Of a stretch of 64,000 bases of DNA, positions 34,459 to 41,973 are shown piece by piece. Within the stretch, counting starts at the first letter, position 1. Each line of letters starts with the position of its first letter. The DNA lies in NCBI GenBank assembly GCA_049334165.1, contig JBEGHD010000007.1; one strand, given 5' to 3'. Position numbers and translations under genes: made by a program. Below the pieces are notes generated by a model. The model made no database searches, was not told the origin of the DNA, and saw only the letters and a program-made list of their open reading frames with translations. This DNA is from JBEGHD01 sp049334165. GTDB lineage: Bacteria; Bacteroidota; Bacteroidia; Flavobacteriales_D; Sanyastnellaceae.

Positions 34459-34578
34459 TTAAGAGTGGTTTTCACAAGCCAAATATCCTTTAAACTCCTT
34501 CGTGAGAATCAGTTCAGCCTTCCTCAATAACTTTTTGACCTCTTTGGTTGCTGGCTTTATGTTCTTTTGATAATTCAT
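34459..34578 (-). other. Short open frame (39 codons), possible gene remnant
   Basis: An ATG at 34578 opens 'MNYQKNIKPATKEVKKLLRK', ending '...EFKGYLACENHS'. The frame is open for about 20 more codons upstream without another start. The basic composition looks protein-like, but I recognise no family. It may be a remnant or chance. Confidence 0.25.
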
Positions 34579-34653
34579 CCTACCAGTGAGTTTGTTTTGA
34601 ATGACTTCTAAGTTGATAGAAATTGATGTGGACTTACTTGTTTAAATTCTGAG

Positions 34654-34753
34654 CTGAATCAGAATGGTTTCTGACAAGGCTTGTGAAGAATTGAAAAAGC
34701 GCAGTTTACGCAGGTAAATGAGCATTTTAAAATCGAGCGTAACGAAGTCAGAG
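34654..34753 (+). repeat. Intergenic hairpin-forming repeat, copy B
   Basis: A diverged copy of the element at 31942-32040: CTGAATCAGAA, TTTCT, CAAGGCTTG, then the apical stem TTTAC-GCAG-GTAAA, a TTTTAAAA block and AGCGTAACG. The apical stem pairs as C-G in copy A (CTTAC/GTAAG) and T-A here (TTTAC/GTAAA), so pairing is kept while sequence changes. Confidence 0.7.
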
Positions 34754-34769
34754 AGCTTCTGGATTCAGC

Positions 34770-36650
34770 TTAAGCAAATTCCGAAAGCTCCAACCAACGA
34801 TCCTCTTTCTCGGCCAGCTCTTTAACTACTTCGCCCAGTTCGTCTGAAACTTCCATCAGTTTCTCGTGGTCTTCGATGCCTGAGTTCATTTCGGTTTCGA
34901 GTTCGGCTTTTCGGTTTTCGAGTTTTTCTATTTGCTCGCTCAACTGCTCAAACTCGTACTTTTCCTTGAACGAGAGCTTCGTCTTTGGGCCCTTGTCTTT
35001 TTCAGTTGAGGAAGGTTTTGGTTTGGCTTCCTCTTTTTTCTTCAGCTCTTCGGCTCGGTCAGCTTTGTTTTCTTTTTGCTCATAATCGCGAAAAGCCGAG
35101 TAGTTGCCGATGATGTCTTTGATTTTTCCATTCCCTCGGAAAACGAGGATGTGATCTACGAGCTTGTCCATGAAATAGCGATCGTGTGTGACCACTATCA
35201 GGCAGCCGGGAAATTGCTGAAGGTAATCCTCCAGTGCCTGTAGGGTGAAAATGTCCAGGTCGTTGGTCGGCTCATCGAGAATGAGAAAGTTTGGGTTTTT
35301 GATCAAAACTGTTAGCAGGTGAAGACGCTTTTTCTCACCACCGCTGAGCTTTTCGATAAAATCCTGCTGCTGTTTTCTCGGGAAAAGAAATCTTTCGAGG
35401 AGTTGCTCGGCAGTGATCTTCTGTCCTTTTTTCAGAGGGATAACATCGGCAATTTCGCGAACGGCTTCAATGACTTTTTGTCCGGGTTTGAAAGACATCC
35501 CAGACTGCGTGTAGTAGCCAAATTGAACCGTTTCGCCAACGACTACCTTTCCTCCATCCGGTTCGACTTTTTCAGTGATAAGGTTGAGGAATGTACTTTT
35601 TCCTGTTCCGTTTTTCCCGACAACCCCCACTCGTTCTTTCCGCTTGAAGTAATAGGTGAGTCCATCGATGAGTAGCTTATTGCCATACGATTTTCGGACC
35701 TTGTGAAGCTCCACGATTTTGCTCCCCAAACGCTCCATGTTGATTTCCAGCGTCATCTTGTCATCATCCTTCACTCGATTGGTTTCATCCTTCAGCTCGT
35801 GGTAAGCTTCAACTCTGGATTTTGATTTTGTCCCTCTGGCTTTTGGTTGTCGCCTCATCCAGTCGAGTTCTTTTTTCAAGAGGTTGTTGGCTTTTTCAGC
35901 CGTCACCGCTTCGTTTTCGTGGCGCTCCGCCTTCTTCTCCAAAAAGTAGCTGAAGTTACCCTTGTAGCGGTACATCACCCCGCTGTCGAGTTCGAGGATT
36001 TCGTTGCAAACACGCTCCAGAAAATAGCGGTCGTGGGTAACCATCAAGAGAGAAAGCGTGCTACGTTCGAGGTATTCTTCCAGCCACTCAATCATGTCGA
36101 GATCGAGGTGGTTAGTAGGCTCGTCAAGCAAGAGCAGGTCCGGTTCTTCAATCAAAACTTTAGCCAGAGCGATCCTTCTTTTTTGACCACCAGAGAGCGT
36201 GTTCACTTCAAGTGAGAGTTCGTTGAGGTCGAGCTTCCCGAGGATCTGTTTGGCCTTGGTTTCGTACTCCCAGGCATTCAGCCGATCCATTTTGTCGGTG
36301 GCTTTTTGGAGTTTTTCCTGATCGTGCGCGTCTGTAAGTGCCTGCTCGTACTGGCGAATCGCCTCCATCATTTCGTTGTTTGCCGAAAAAATGTTTTCGA
36401 GGATCGTCAGATTTTCATCGAGCCCGTGTTCCTGAGAAAGAAAGCTCACGCGGATGTCGTTCCGATAAACCACATTTCCCGAATCGGGCGCGTCTTCGCG
36501 GGATAGAATTTTTAGCAAAGACGATTTTCCTGTTCCATTTTTGGCAACCAGCGCCACCTTTTGGCCCTTGTCGATGCCAAAACTCACATCCTCAAAAAGA
36601 GTTCTGATTCCAAAAGACTTGCTAATATTTTCGACTGACAGGTAATTCAT
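34770..36650 (-). CDS. ABC-F family ATPase (Uup-like)
   Basis: A 626-residue protein with two ABC ATPase domains and no membrane segments. First domain: Walker A 'AKNGTGKSS', signature 'LSGGQKRR', Walker B 'LLLLDEPTNHLD'. Second domain: 'GKNGTGKST', 'LSGGEKKR', 'FLILDEPTNDLD'. The inter-domain linker is about residues 240-310, and the C-terminal coiled coil ('FEQLSEQIEKLENRKAELETEM') is as in Uup. ABC-F proteins bind the ribosomal E site to relieve stalls, and some protect against antibiotics. The start at 36650 (MNYLSVENISKSFG) fits the family; an ATG 24 bases upstream is less likely. Confidence 0.93.
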   Translation of the reverse strand: MNYLSVENISKSFGIRTLFEDVSFGIDKGQKVALVAKNGTGKSSLLKILSREDAPDSGNVVYRNDIRVSFLSQEHGLDENLTILENIFSANNEMMEAIRQYEQALTDAHDQEKLQKATDKMDRLNAWEYETKAKQILGKLDLNELSLEVNTLSGGQKRRIALAKVLIEEPDLLLLDEPTNHLDLDMIEWLEEYLERSTLSLLMVTHDRYFLERVCNEILELDSGVMYRYKGNFSYFLEKKAERHENEAVTAEKANNLLKKELDWMRRQPKARGTKSKSRVEAYHELKDETNRVKDDDKMTLEINMERLGSKIVELHKVRKSYGNKLLIDGLTYYFKRKERVGVVGKNGTGKSTFLNLITEKVEPDGGKVVVGETVQFGYYTQSGMSFKPGQKVIEAVREIADVIPLKKGQKITAEQLLERFLFPRKQQQDFIEKLSGGEKKRLHLLTVLIKNPNFLILDEPTNDLDIFTLQALEDYLQQFPGCLIVVTHDRYFMDKLVDHILVFRGNGKIKDIIGNYSAFRDYEQKENKADRAEELKKKEEAKPKPSSTEKDKGPKTKLSFKEKYEFEQLSEQIEKLENRKAELETEMNSGIEDHEKLMEVSDELGEVVKELAEKEDRWLELSEFA

Positions 36651-36832
36651 CTCGCGTTGATTGTTGTGCTGCAAATATACCGAGAGAAAGGTGGGGACAA
36701 TGATCCTTGAATCTAAATTAAAAGTTGTTCTCCTGAAACCCGCTTTGCCGCCAATTCCTCGTGGTTGCTACCAGTACATTTGTCAACATTGACTCTTGTG
36801 AGTGGTTACCATAAAAAAAGAACTGAAAAACT

Positions 36833-37507
36833 ATGGCAGAAGAAAAACACACAGTAAAAGTATTAGCATTAGAATGGGTAACTCATGACGTAAGGCGAGT
36901 AGTTGTTGAAAAACCAAAAGGATACGACTTCACCCCAGGACAGGCTACGGAAGTGAGTATCAAAAAGGAAGGTTGGGAGGACGAAGCTCGTCCGTTCACT
37001 TTCACCTCGCAGCAAAGCGATCCATGCCTCGAATTTACAATCAAAGTCTACAAGGATCACGATGGCGTGACCGAGCAAATCGGTAAACTCGAACTTGGAG
37101 ATGAACTAATCATCAGAGACGTTTGGGGGGCAATCGAGTACAAGGGTCCCGGATACTTTATTGCAGGTGGGGCAGGAGTGACTCCATTTATCGCCATTTT
37201 CAGAATGCTGGAGAAAGAAGACAAGCTCGATGGCAATCACCTGATCTTTTCGAATAAGACAGAGAAGGATATCATTCTCGAAGGTGAATTCCGAACAATG
37301 CTCGGAGACCGTTTCATCAACACACTCACCGATAAGCCTGCCAAGGGCTACGACAACAAGAAGATCGACAAGAATTACCTCAGCGAGAAGATCTCCGATT
37401 TCAGCAAGAAGTTTTATGTGTGCGGACCAGAGAAAATGGTGGAGGAAATCAGTAAACAACTGGATGATCTCGGTGCGGACACTGAAGGAATTGTATTCGA
37501 GAAATAA
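36833..37507 (+). CDS. FAD-dependent ferredoxin/flavodoxin reductase-like protein
   Basis: A 224-residue FNR-fold oxidoreductase. The FAD-binding domain comes first ('FTPGQATEVSIKKEGWEDEARPFTFTS'), followed by the NAD(P)-binding domain ('FIAGGAGVTPFIAIFRML', 'FYVCGPEKMVEEI'). There is no ferredoxin domain, so it must hand electrons to a separate carrier. The physiological partner is unknown. It stands alone rightward of the ABC-F gene, with a TACATTTG element at 36775-36782. Confidence 0.88.
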   Translation: MAEEKHTVKVLALEWVTHDVRRVVVEKPKGYDFTPGQATEVSIKKEGWEDEARPFTFTSQQSDPCLEFTIKVYKDHDGVTEQIGKLELGDELIIRDVWGAIEYKGPGYFIAGGAGVTPFIAIFRMLEKEDKLDGNHLIFSNKTEKDIILEGEFRTMLGDRFINTLTDKPAKGYDNKKIDKNYLSEKISDFSKKFYVCGPEKMVEEISKQLDDLGADTEGIVFEK

Positions 37508-37553
37508 GCGAAGTCCTCTGGTTTTATCTCCCAGCTTGCCCTATTAGAATTGC

Positions 37554-37561
37554 TACATTTG
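37554..37561 (+). promoter_or_regulatory. -7 element (TACATTTG) before the RNA uracil methyltransferase gene
   Basis: Full match to TAnnTTTG, 23 bases before the TTG start codon at 37584. A TTG at 37536-37538 lies 15 bases upstream, shorter than the usual 19. Confidence 0.55.
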
Positions 37562-37583
37562 CCGTCTCAAAAAACTGTAGACA

Positions 37584-39020
37584 TTGGGCAAGAGAAAAAG
37601 ACTTTTTAAAAAAGGCCAGCAGCTGGAAATCAGTATTAAAGACATCGCTTTTGGAGGGAAAGGAATTGGCAAAATTCCGACTGACGATGGCGAGATGGCT
37701 GCATTCGTGCAAAACTCACTTCCAGGCCAGCGTGTGCGAGCAAAGGTGGTGAAGAGTAAGAGAAGACACATCGAGTGCAAAACACTTGAGGTGTTGGAGC
37801 AATCGCCTCAGGAGGTGGCGACCGGATTCCAAACCATTCCGGGAGCACCCTACGCCACACTGCCTCTTGAGCTGCAGGAAGATTTCAAAAAGAGAACAAC
37901 ACTAGAGCTCTACCGAAGAATCGGCCACATCGAAAATGTGGATGATCTTTTTGAAGAGTATATCGAATCTCCTGAAGTTTGGCACTACCGGAACAAGATG
38001 GAGTACAGCTTTTCCGAAATTCGTCACGACCTCGAAACGGGAAAAGAACACGATGACTTTGGTCTCGGGTTTAAGCACCGCGGCACCTGGTGGAAAGTCG
38101 AAAACCTCGATGCTGACTCAGGTCTTTTTGATGAGGAGTTTGAAAACAAGCTTAGCGAAATTCGTGAGTTTCTAAGAGCGACAGGTCTTCCAGCCTGGCA
38201 TCCGCCAAAGAAAGAAGGTTTTTTTCGCTACCTCGTGGTCCGCAAAAGCTACTACACCAATCAGCTTCTTGTTAATTTGGTTACCTCCGCCACCGACCTT
38301 GAGCAATTCGACAAACAAGCTTTTGTAGAAAAGATGAAGGATCTTTTCGGTGAGCGACTGGCTGGAATTATCCATACCATCAACACGCACGTTGGCGATA
38401 GAGTGGAGCCAAACGAAGGGAACACAGAATTGCTTTTTGGCGAGTCCAAGATTATTGAAAAGATAAACGGACTGGAGTTTGAAATCAGTATGACCAGCTT
38501 TTTTCAGACCAACCCTAAATGCGCTGAAAAGCTCTATTCAAAAGTCATCGAGTATGCGGATGAAGAATCGGACTCTGACAAATTCTTAATGGATCTTTTC
38601 TGCGGAACCGGAACCATCGGTCAGCTTTTGGCCAAATCCACAGGCAGAAAGGTGATTGGAGTGGACATTGTAGAAAGTGCAATTGAGGATGCCAAAGCCA
38701 ATGCTGCAAGAAATGGAGTTGAGAATCTTGAGTTTCACGCTGCCGATGTAGGTAAGTTTTTAAAGGAATTTCCAGAGTATAACGGCAAGATCAGTACGAT
38801 TGTGATTGACCCTCCACGTGCTGGAATTGCTCCGAAATCGCTTCAGAAAGTGATTGAAATTGATGCCGACAGAATTGTCTATGTGAGTTGTAATCCCGCC
38901 ACTCAGGCAAGAGATGCTGAGGAATTGATTAAGGCCGGATACGAATTCAAAAAATTCTCTTTGGTTGATCAATTCCCTCACACTGCGCACATTGAGGCGA
39001 TTGGAGTTTTTGAGAAATAG
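37584..39020 (+). CDS. RNA (uracil-C5) methyltransferase of the RlmD/TrmA family, lacking the Fe-S cysteines
   Basis: A 478-residue enzyme. A TRAM domain (residues about 5-65) is followed by the SAM methyltransferase domain with 'DLFCGTGTIGQLLA', 'DPPRAG' and the nucleophile Cys in 'VSCNPATQARD'. It methylates C5 of a uridine in rRNA or tRNA. RlmD proteins carry a [4Fe-4S] cluster in the segment after TRAM. Here the equivalent stretch ('ATGFQTIPGAPYATLPLELQ') has no cysteine, so an rlmD assignment is uncertain. The start is TTG at 37584, with an in-frame TAG at 37578-37580. Confidence 0.88.
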   Translation: MGKRKRLFKKGQQLEISIKDIAFGGKGIGKIPTDDGEMAAFVQNSLPGQRVRAKVVKSKRRHIECKTLEVLEQSPQEVATGFQTIPGAPYATLPLELQEDFKKRTTLELYRRIGHIENVDDLFEEYIESPEVWHYRNKMEYSFSEIRHDLETGKEHDDFGLGFKHRGTWWKVENLDADSGLFDEEFENKLSEIREFLRATGLPAWHPPKKEGFFRYLVVRKSYYTNQLLVNLVTSATDLEQFDKQAFVEKMKDLFGERLAGIIHTINTHVGDRVEPNEGNTELLFGESKIIEKINGLEFEISMTSFFQTNPKCAEKLYSKVIEYADEESDSDKFLMDLFCGTGTIGQLLAKSTGRKVIGVDIVESAIEDAKANAARNGVENLEFHAADVGKFLKEFPEYNGKISTIVIDPPRAGIAPKSLQKVIEIDADRIVYVSCNPATQARDAEELIKAGYEFKKFSLVDQFPHTAHIEAIGVFEK

Positions 39021-39176
39021 GGATTAGGGTAATTAAGTAAATTGAGGTAATTGGCTCGAACAGCGGTCCTTTGCCATTTGGAATTTGGTGCTTAGAGTTT
39101 GATAACGGGCTTTTCTTTCAATAAAGAAGAAAGTATCAATTGAATAATCGTAAAAAAGTCCTCATTTAAAAAAGGA

Positions 39177-39770
39177 ATGGAAGACAAATCATTTTCAAAA
39201 GATTTTTGGAGCGAGAAATATCAGAGTCAGTCGACAGGATGGGATATCGGCTATGCATCTCCACCGCTTATTGAATTTTGCCAAACGCTGGAAAACAAAG
39301 ATTTAAAAATTCTAATCCCGGGAAGCGGCCGAAGCTATGAAGGTGAGGAGCTGTGGAAGAAAGGTTTCAAAAACGTCTTTCTACTCGATATGGCCCCGGA
39401 GGCGTTTGATGATTTCCGAAAACGGGTACCAGACTTTCCCGAGAAACAAATGTTGGCTGAGAATTTCTTCGATCTCACTGATACTTACGACCTTATTTTG
39501 GAGCAGACTTTCTTTTGTGCTCTGCCACCATCAGCTAGGACGGATTATGTTGAGAAAATGAAGGAATTACTGATAAAAGGTGGCGAGCTTGCCGGAGTAC
39601 TTTTCGATTTTCCACTCACCGAACAGGGGCCGCCTTTTGGCGGAAGCAAAGAAGAGTACGAAAAGCTATTTTCTGAAAAATTCGAAATCTGCAAACTCGA
39701 ACGCTGCTACAATTCAATCAAACCGCGAGAAGGAAGTGAGCTATTTATTCAAATGAAGAAATTGCTTTAA
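39177..39770 (+). CDS. TPMT-family SAM-dependent methyltransferase
   Basis: A 197-residue methyltransferase of the thiopurine S-methyltransferase family. It shows 'FWSEKYQSQSTGWDIGYASPPL' at the start, a SAM loop 'ILIPGSGRSYEGEELWKKG', and 'LEQTFFCALPPSAR' and 'GVLFDFPLTEQGPPFGGS' later. Bacterial members methylate thiols, tellurite/selenite or halides, and the substrate here is unknown. Its last codons ('KPREGSELF') are repeated as a remnant at 40568-40636, downstream of the GxxExxY gene. Confidence 0.9.
   Translation: MEDKSFSKDFWSEKYQSQSTGWDIGYASPPLIEFCQTLENKDLKILIPGSGRSYEGEELWKKGFKNVFLLDMAPEAFDDFRKRVPDFPEKQMLAENFFDLTDTYDLILEQTFFCALPPSARTDYVEKMKELLIKGGELAGVLFDFPLTEQGPPFGGSKEEYEKLFSEKFEICKLERCYNSIKPREGSELFIQMKKLL
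39718..39742 (+). repeat. 25-bp direct repeat, left copy (inside the TPMT 3' end)
   Basis: The 25 bases from TCAAACCGCGAG to GTGAGCT recur exactly at 40590-40614. The repeat encodes the end of the TPMT-like protein, so the right copy is a displaced fragment of such a gene. Confidence 0.9.
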
Positions 39771-39830
39771 GACAGTGGGAAAAGGCTTTTGTAGTAACGC
39801 TTGGTTTGTCGCTTGCTAGAATGAAAAGTG

Positions 39831-39971
39831 AACCACATAGGCACAGTAGAAAATCTAAATTCGTTTGACCTTTTCGGAGATTGAGTTCAGTTGGGTTTTA
39901 TTTGCCAATTCCGCAAAGGCACATAGAACCTTAACTATGTGTCTGTGAAAGCCTATGTATCTATGTGGTTT
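39831..39971. repeat. Inverted CACATAGG-type repeats left of the GxxExxY gene
   Basis: AACCACATAGGCACAG (39831-39846) is mirrored by CCTATGTATCTATGTGGTT (39952-39970). Between them lies GGCACATAGAACC-TTAACTATGTGTC, which also folds on itself. Related CTATGTGCC copies lie beyond the gene at 40503-40538. This type of repeat commonly accompanies GxxExxY genes in Bacteroidota. Confidence 0.7.
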
Positions 39972-40028
39972 GGGCTGAGTTGTATAGCGTTCAGAAATGT
40001 ACTGTGAACTCTGAAACTTCATCAATGT

Positions 40029-40439
40029 TCAATCAGGTAGCTTCCTGAAAATCTCATTCACGAATGTTTGCTGCCCTTCCTTCATAATGTTTGTCACATG
40101 GAAGTTGATTAGAATTCCTTTGGGAACTTCGAGCAACTGCATATAGCTTAGGATCTGAGCCTGATAAACTGGAGCTATTTGCTCAACGGCCTTTAGCTCT
40201 ACAACGATATTTTCGAAGATCAAAAAGTCACATCTTAATCTTGCTTCAAGTTCTAGTCCCTTGTAATTTATCGGAGTCTCTAGCTGACTTCTGAAAGGAA
40301 AACCTCGCAATTGCAGTTCCCTAAACATACATGTGTGATAAACACTTTCTAAAAGCCCTGGCCCGAGTTGCTTGTGAACCTCTATCGCAACATTCAGAAT
40401 GTCGTAGGTCTGCTTTCGTAGTAGTTTCTTTGCTAACAT
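40029..40439 (-). CDS. GxxExxY protein
   Basis: A 136-residue protein with the diagnostic 'GPGLLESVYH' (G-x2-E-x2-Y) near residue 27, then 'QLETPINYKGLELEARLRCDFLIFENIVVELKAVEQIAPVYQAQILSYMQL'. The last part looks like a PD-(D/E)xK nuclease core (D, ExK). The family is found mostly in Bacteroidota and has no settled function. It is flanked on both sides by CACATAGG-type repeats and then by a 25-bp direct repeat. Confidence 0.88.
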   Translation of the reverse strand: MLAKKLLRKQTYDILNVAIEVHKQLGPGLLESVYHTCMFRELQLRGFPFRSQLETPINYKGLELEARLRCDFLIFENIVVELKAVEQIAPVYQAQILSYMQLLEVPKGILINFHVTNIMKEGQQTFVNEIFRKLPD

Positions 40440-40502
40440 GAAATAAGTGGTTAAGGTGGTCTGAAGTTAAGAAAATCAGCCTAATAAAACTGCTAGTCTT
40501 TT

Positions 40503-40538
40503 CTATGTGCCTTCGCTAACCTATGTGCCTATGTGTTT
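40503..40538. repeat. CTATGTGCC-type repeats right of the GxxExxY gene
   Basis: Three adjacent copies of a CTATGTG unit (CTATGTGCCTTCGC, CCTATGTGCC, TATGTG). They resemble the inverted repeats at 39831-39971 and bracket the GxxExxY gene. Confidence 0.6.
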
Positions 40539-40567
40539 CAATGCAGGTTGTAGAGGAAGCTTTTTAG

Positions 40568-40636
40568 AAGGTTGCTAGAGTAGAACCCTTCAAACCGCGA
40601 GAAGGAAGTGAGCTCTTCTTTAGACTCAGAGCTTGA
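40568..40636 (+). pseudogene. Remnant of a second TPMT-like gene (C-terminal end only)
   Basis: Translating rightward from 40568 gives 'KVARVEPFKPREGSELFFRL' and then Arg-Ala-stop, aligning with the end of the TPMT-like protein at 39177-39770 ('SIKPREGSELFIQMKKLL'). It includes the exact 25-bp copy at 40590-40614. There is a TAG just upstream, so no gene is intact. It overlaps the 3' end of the convergent outer-membrane protein gene. Confidence 0.65.
40590..40614 (+). repeat. 25-bp direct repeat, right copy
   Basis: Exact copy of 39718-39742. The two copies bracket about 850 bases that contain the GxxExxY gene and its repeats. Confidence 0.9.
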
Positions 40637-41300
40637 AATAAAAAGAATAGACGAATCCGGCTGTGAAGTAGTTTCTTTCGCTCCAGTCTGTCACTGTAGA
40701 AGCCGACTGGAAAAGATCGGTTGAGGCTCTTATCCCGAAAGTGTGAAGTGATTTCTCTCTCCAAACTAAAAACGAGAATTCCGTCACAAGTCCGAATTTT
40801 AGCTGACTACCGAATGGTTCGTCAAGCACTGTGTAATTCGTCTCGAGTGAATCGGCAACCCCGGCTCTCGAGCGTATCGAAATTTCTGGTCCGACCAAAA
40901 CAGCAAAGTCGGTGTTCTCCTTATTGACTGAAGTTTGAACGATAGGAAAAGTAACTGGAACAGAAATGTATTCTTCGTAATAATTGGTGCTGTCGATTAG
41001 CCCTGATCGGTAATTTGCAAAGTCCACCCCGATTTTAAAAAATGAATTTCCTTTCGTTTGAAACAGGAACGAGAGCCCAGGCCTGACCAGGAAGCCATGA
41101 TGAGGTTCTACTCTGATTTCACTCTCCATTGGCGAGTAGATTCCCAGGTTTAGATTCGCTCCGATAAACGTGTTTCCAGAATTTTCAAGGGTATCTGTCT
41201 GCCCGAAAGAACCAATAGTGCAGAGTAGGAAAATTGCCGTCAGACAGATAAGGTGAGATTTACTGGCACTGGCAGAAAAAAGTCGGTTGATTAGGGTCAT
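40626..41300 (-). CDS. Outer-membrane beta-barrel-like protein (paralogue of 58429-59130)
   Basis: A 224-residue exported protein. From the ATG at 41300 a signal peptide ends near 'CTIGSFGQ', then come alternating strands typical of small porin-like barrels ('FIGANLNLGIYSP', 'FKIGVDFANYRSGLIDSTNYYEEYISVPVTFPI') ending '...FTAGFVYSFYFKL'. It shares 'D(S/T)(N/S)YYEE(Y/F)' and 'G(I/L)R(A/L)S(T/A)DL' with the protein at 58429-59130. The frame opens 96 bases earlier, but that part lacks signal character. Function unknown. Confidence 0.75.
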   Translation of the reverse strand: MTLINRLFSASASKSHLICLTAIFLLCTIGSFGQTDTLENSGNTFIGANLNLGIYSPMESEIRVEPHHGFLVRPGLSFLFQTKGNSFFKIGVDFANYRSGLIDSTNYYEEYISVPVTFPIVQTSVNKENTDFAVLVGPEISIRSRAGVADSLETNYTVLDEPFGSQLKFGLVTEFSFLVWREKSLHTFGIRASTDLFQSASTVTDWSERNYFTAGFVYSFYFKL

Positions 41301-41433
41301 TAGAATAATGTGTGTTACACTGGTATGATTCCAAAAGTAAGGTTTTTGGCGAACCACACAGCCCGGCACAAATGAACAGTCAGGAGCTTCAAACACATTT
41401 GGTTCATCCTACAGCTGTCGCTGTTAAAATGCA

Positions 41434-41441
41434 TATTTTTG
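41434..41441 (+). promoter_or_regulatory. -7 element (TATTTTTG) before the phosphoribosyltransferase gene
   Basis: Full TAnnTTTG match 26 bases before the ATG at 41467. The nearest TTG upstream (41399-41401) is 32 bases away, too far for a standard -33. Confidence 0.45.
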
Positions 41442-41466
41442 ACTTTCCAAAAACTCAGTTAAAGCA

Positions 41467-41973
41467 ATGACCGAAGAGAAAGTCCTCATCCTGAACCACA
41501 AGCAGATCGATCAGAAGATCAAGCGGATTGCACACGAAATCTACGAATACAACTACAAAGAAAAGGAGCTTGTGATCATCGGGATTTACAAACAGGGTTA
41601 CATCTTTGCCGAGCAGTTGGCTCAGATTCTAAGTGACATTAGTCCGCTCGAAGTGAGTCTGCTCAAACTTCAGATGGATAAGAAAAAGCCGATTAAAGGT
41701 AAGATCACCCTCGATGCTGACTCTGAAGTATTAAAAGACAAGGTTGTCATTCTAGTTGATGACGTTTTGAATTCCGGGAAAACGCTGATTCACGCCACTC
41801 GATTTTTACTCGAGACGGACATCAGAAAACTGGCCACAGCAACACTCGTAGATCGCATCCACAGAAAGTTCCCTATTCGGGCTGATTATGTTGGACTTAC
41901 GCTTTCCACAAACATCAAAGAGCACATCGAAGTCGACCTCGACAAAAAAGAACACACCGTTTACCTGACGTAA
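41467..41973 (+). CDS. PyrR-like phosphoribosyltransferase
   Basis: A 168-residue type I phosphoribosyltransferase. The PRPP-binding loop is 'VVILVDDVLNSGKT', with 'YVGLTLSTNIKEHIEVDL' near the end resembling PyrR. PyrR proteins combine weak uracil phosphoribosyltransferase activity with RNA-binding control of pyrimidine genes. No pyr gene is adjacent and no PyrR-binding leader was seen, so only the enzyme class is firm. The 3' end overlaps the convergent aroK by 13 bases. Confidence 0.85.
   Translation: MTEEKVLILNHKQIDQKIKRIAHEIYEYNYKEKELVIIGIYKQGYIFAEQLAQILSDISPLEVSLLKLQMDKKKPIKGKITLDADSEVLKDKVVILVDDVLNSGKTLIHATRFLLETDIRKLATATLVDRIHRKFPIRADYVGLTLSTNIKEHIEVDLDKKEHTVYLT

Larger units (their letters stand above)
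34314..34769. other. 456-base intergenic region with repeats and a possible gene remnant
   Basis: Between paaE and the ABC-F gene. It holds a small hairpin (CTGCGG-ATTG-CCGCAG, 34384-34399), a copy of the widely scattered motif ACTTCGACAAGCTCAGC (34409-34425), a short leftward reading frame (34459-34578) and hairpin repeat copy B (34654-34753). No terminator with a T-run was recognised. Confidence 0.6.

Noticed and set aside
39831..40538. Clustered CACATAGG repeats as a CRISPR array
   Set aside because: Unit length and spacing are irregular, both orientations occur, there are no uniform spacers, and a gene lies in the middle.
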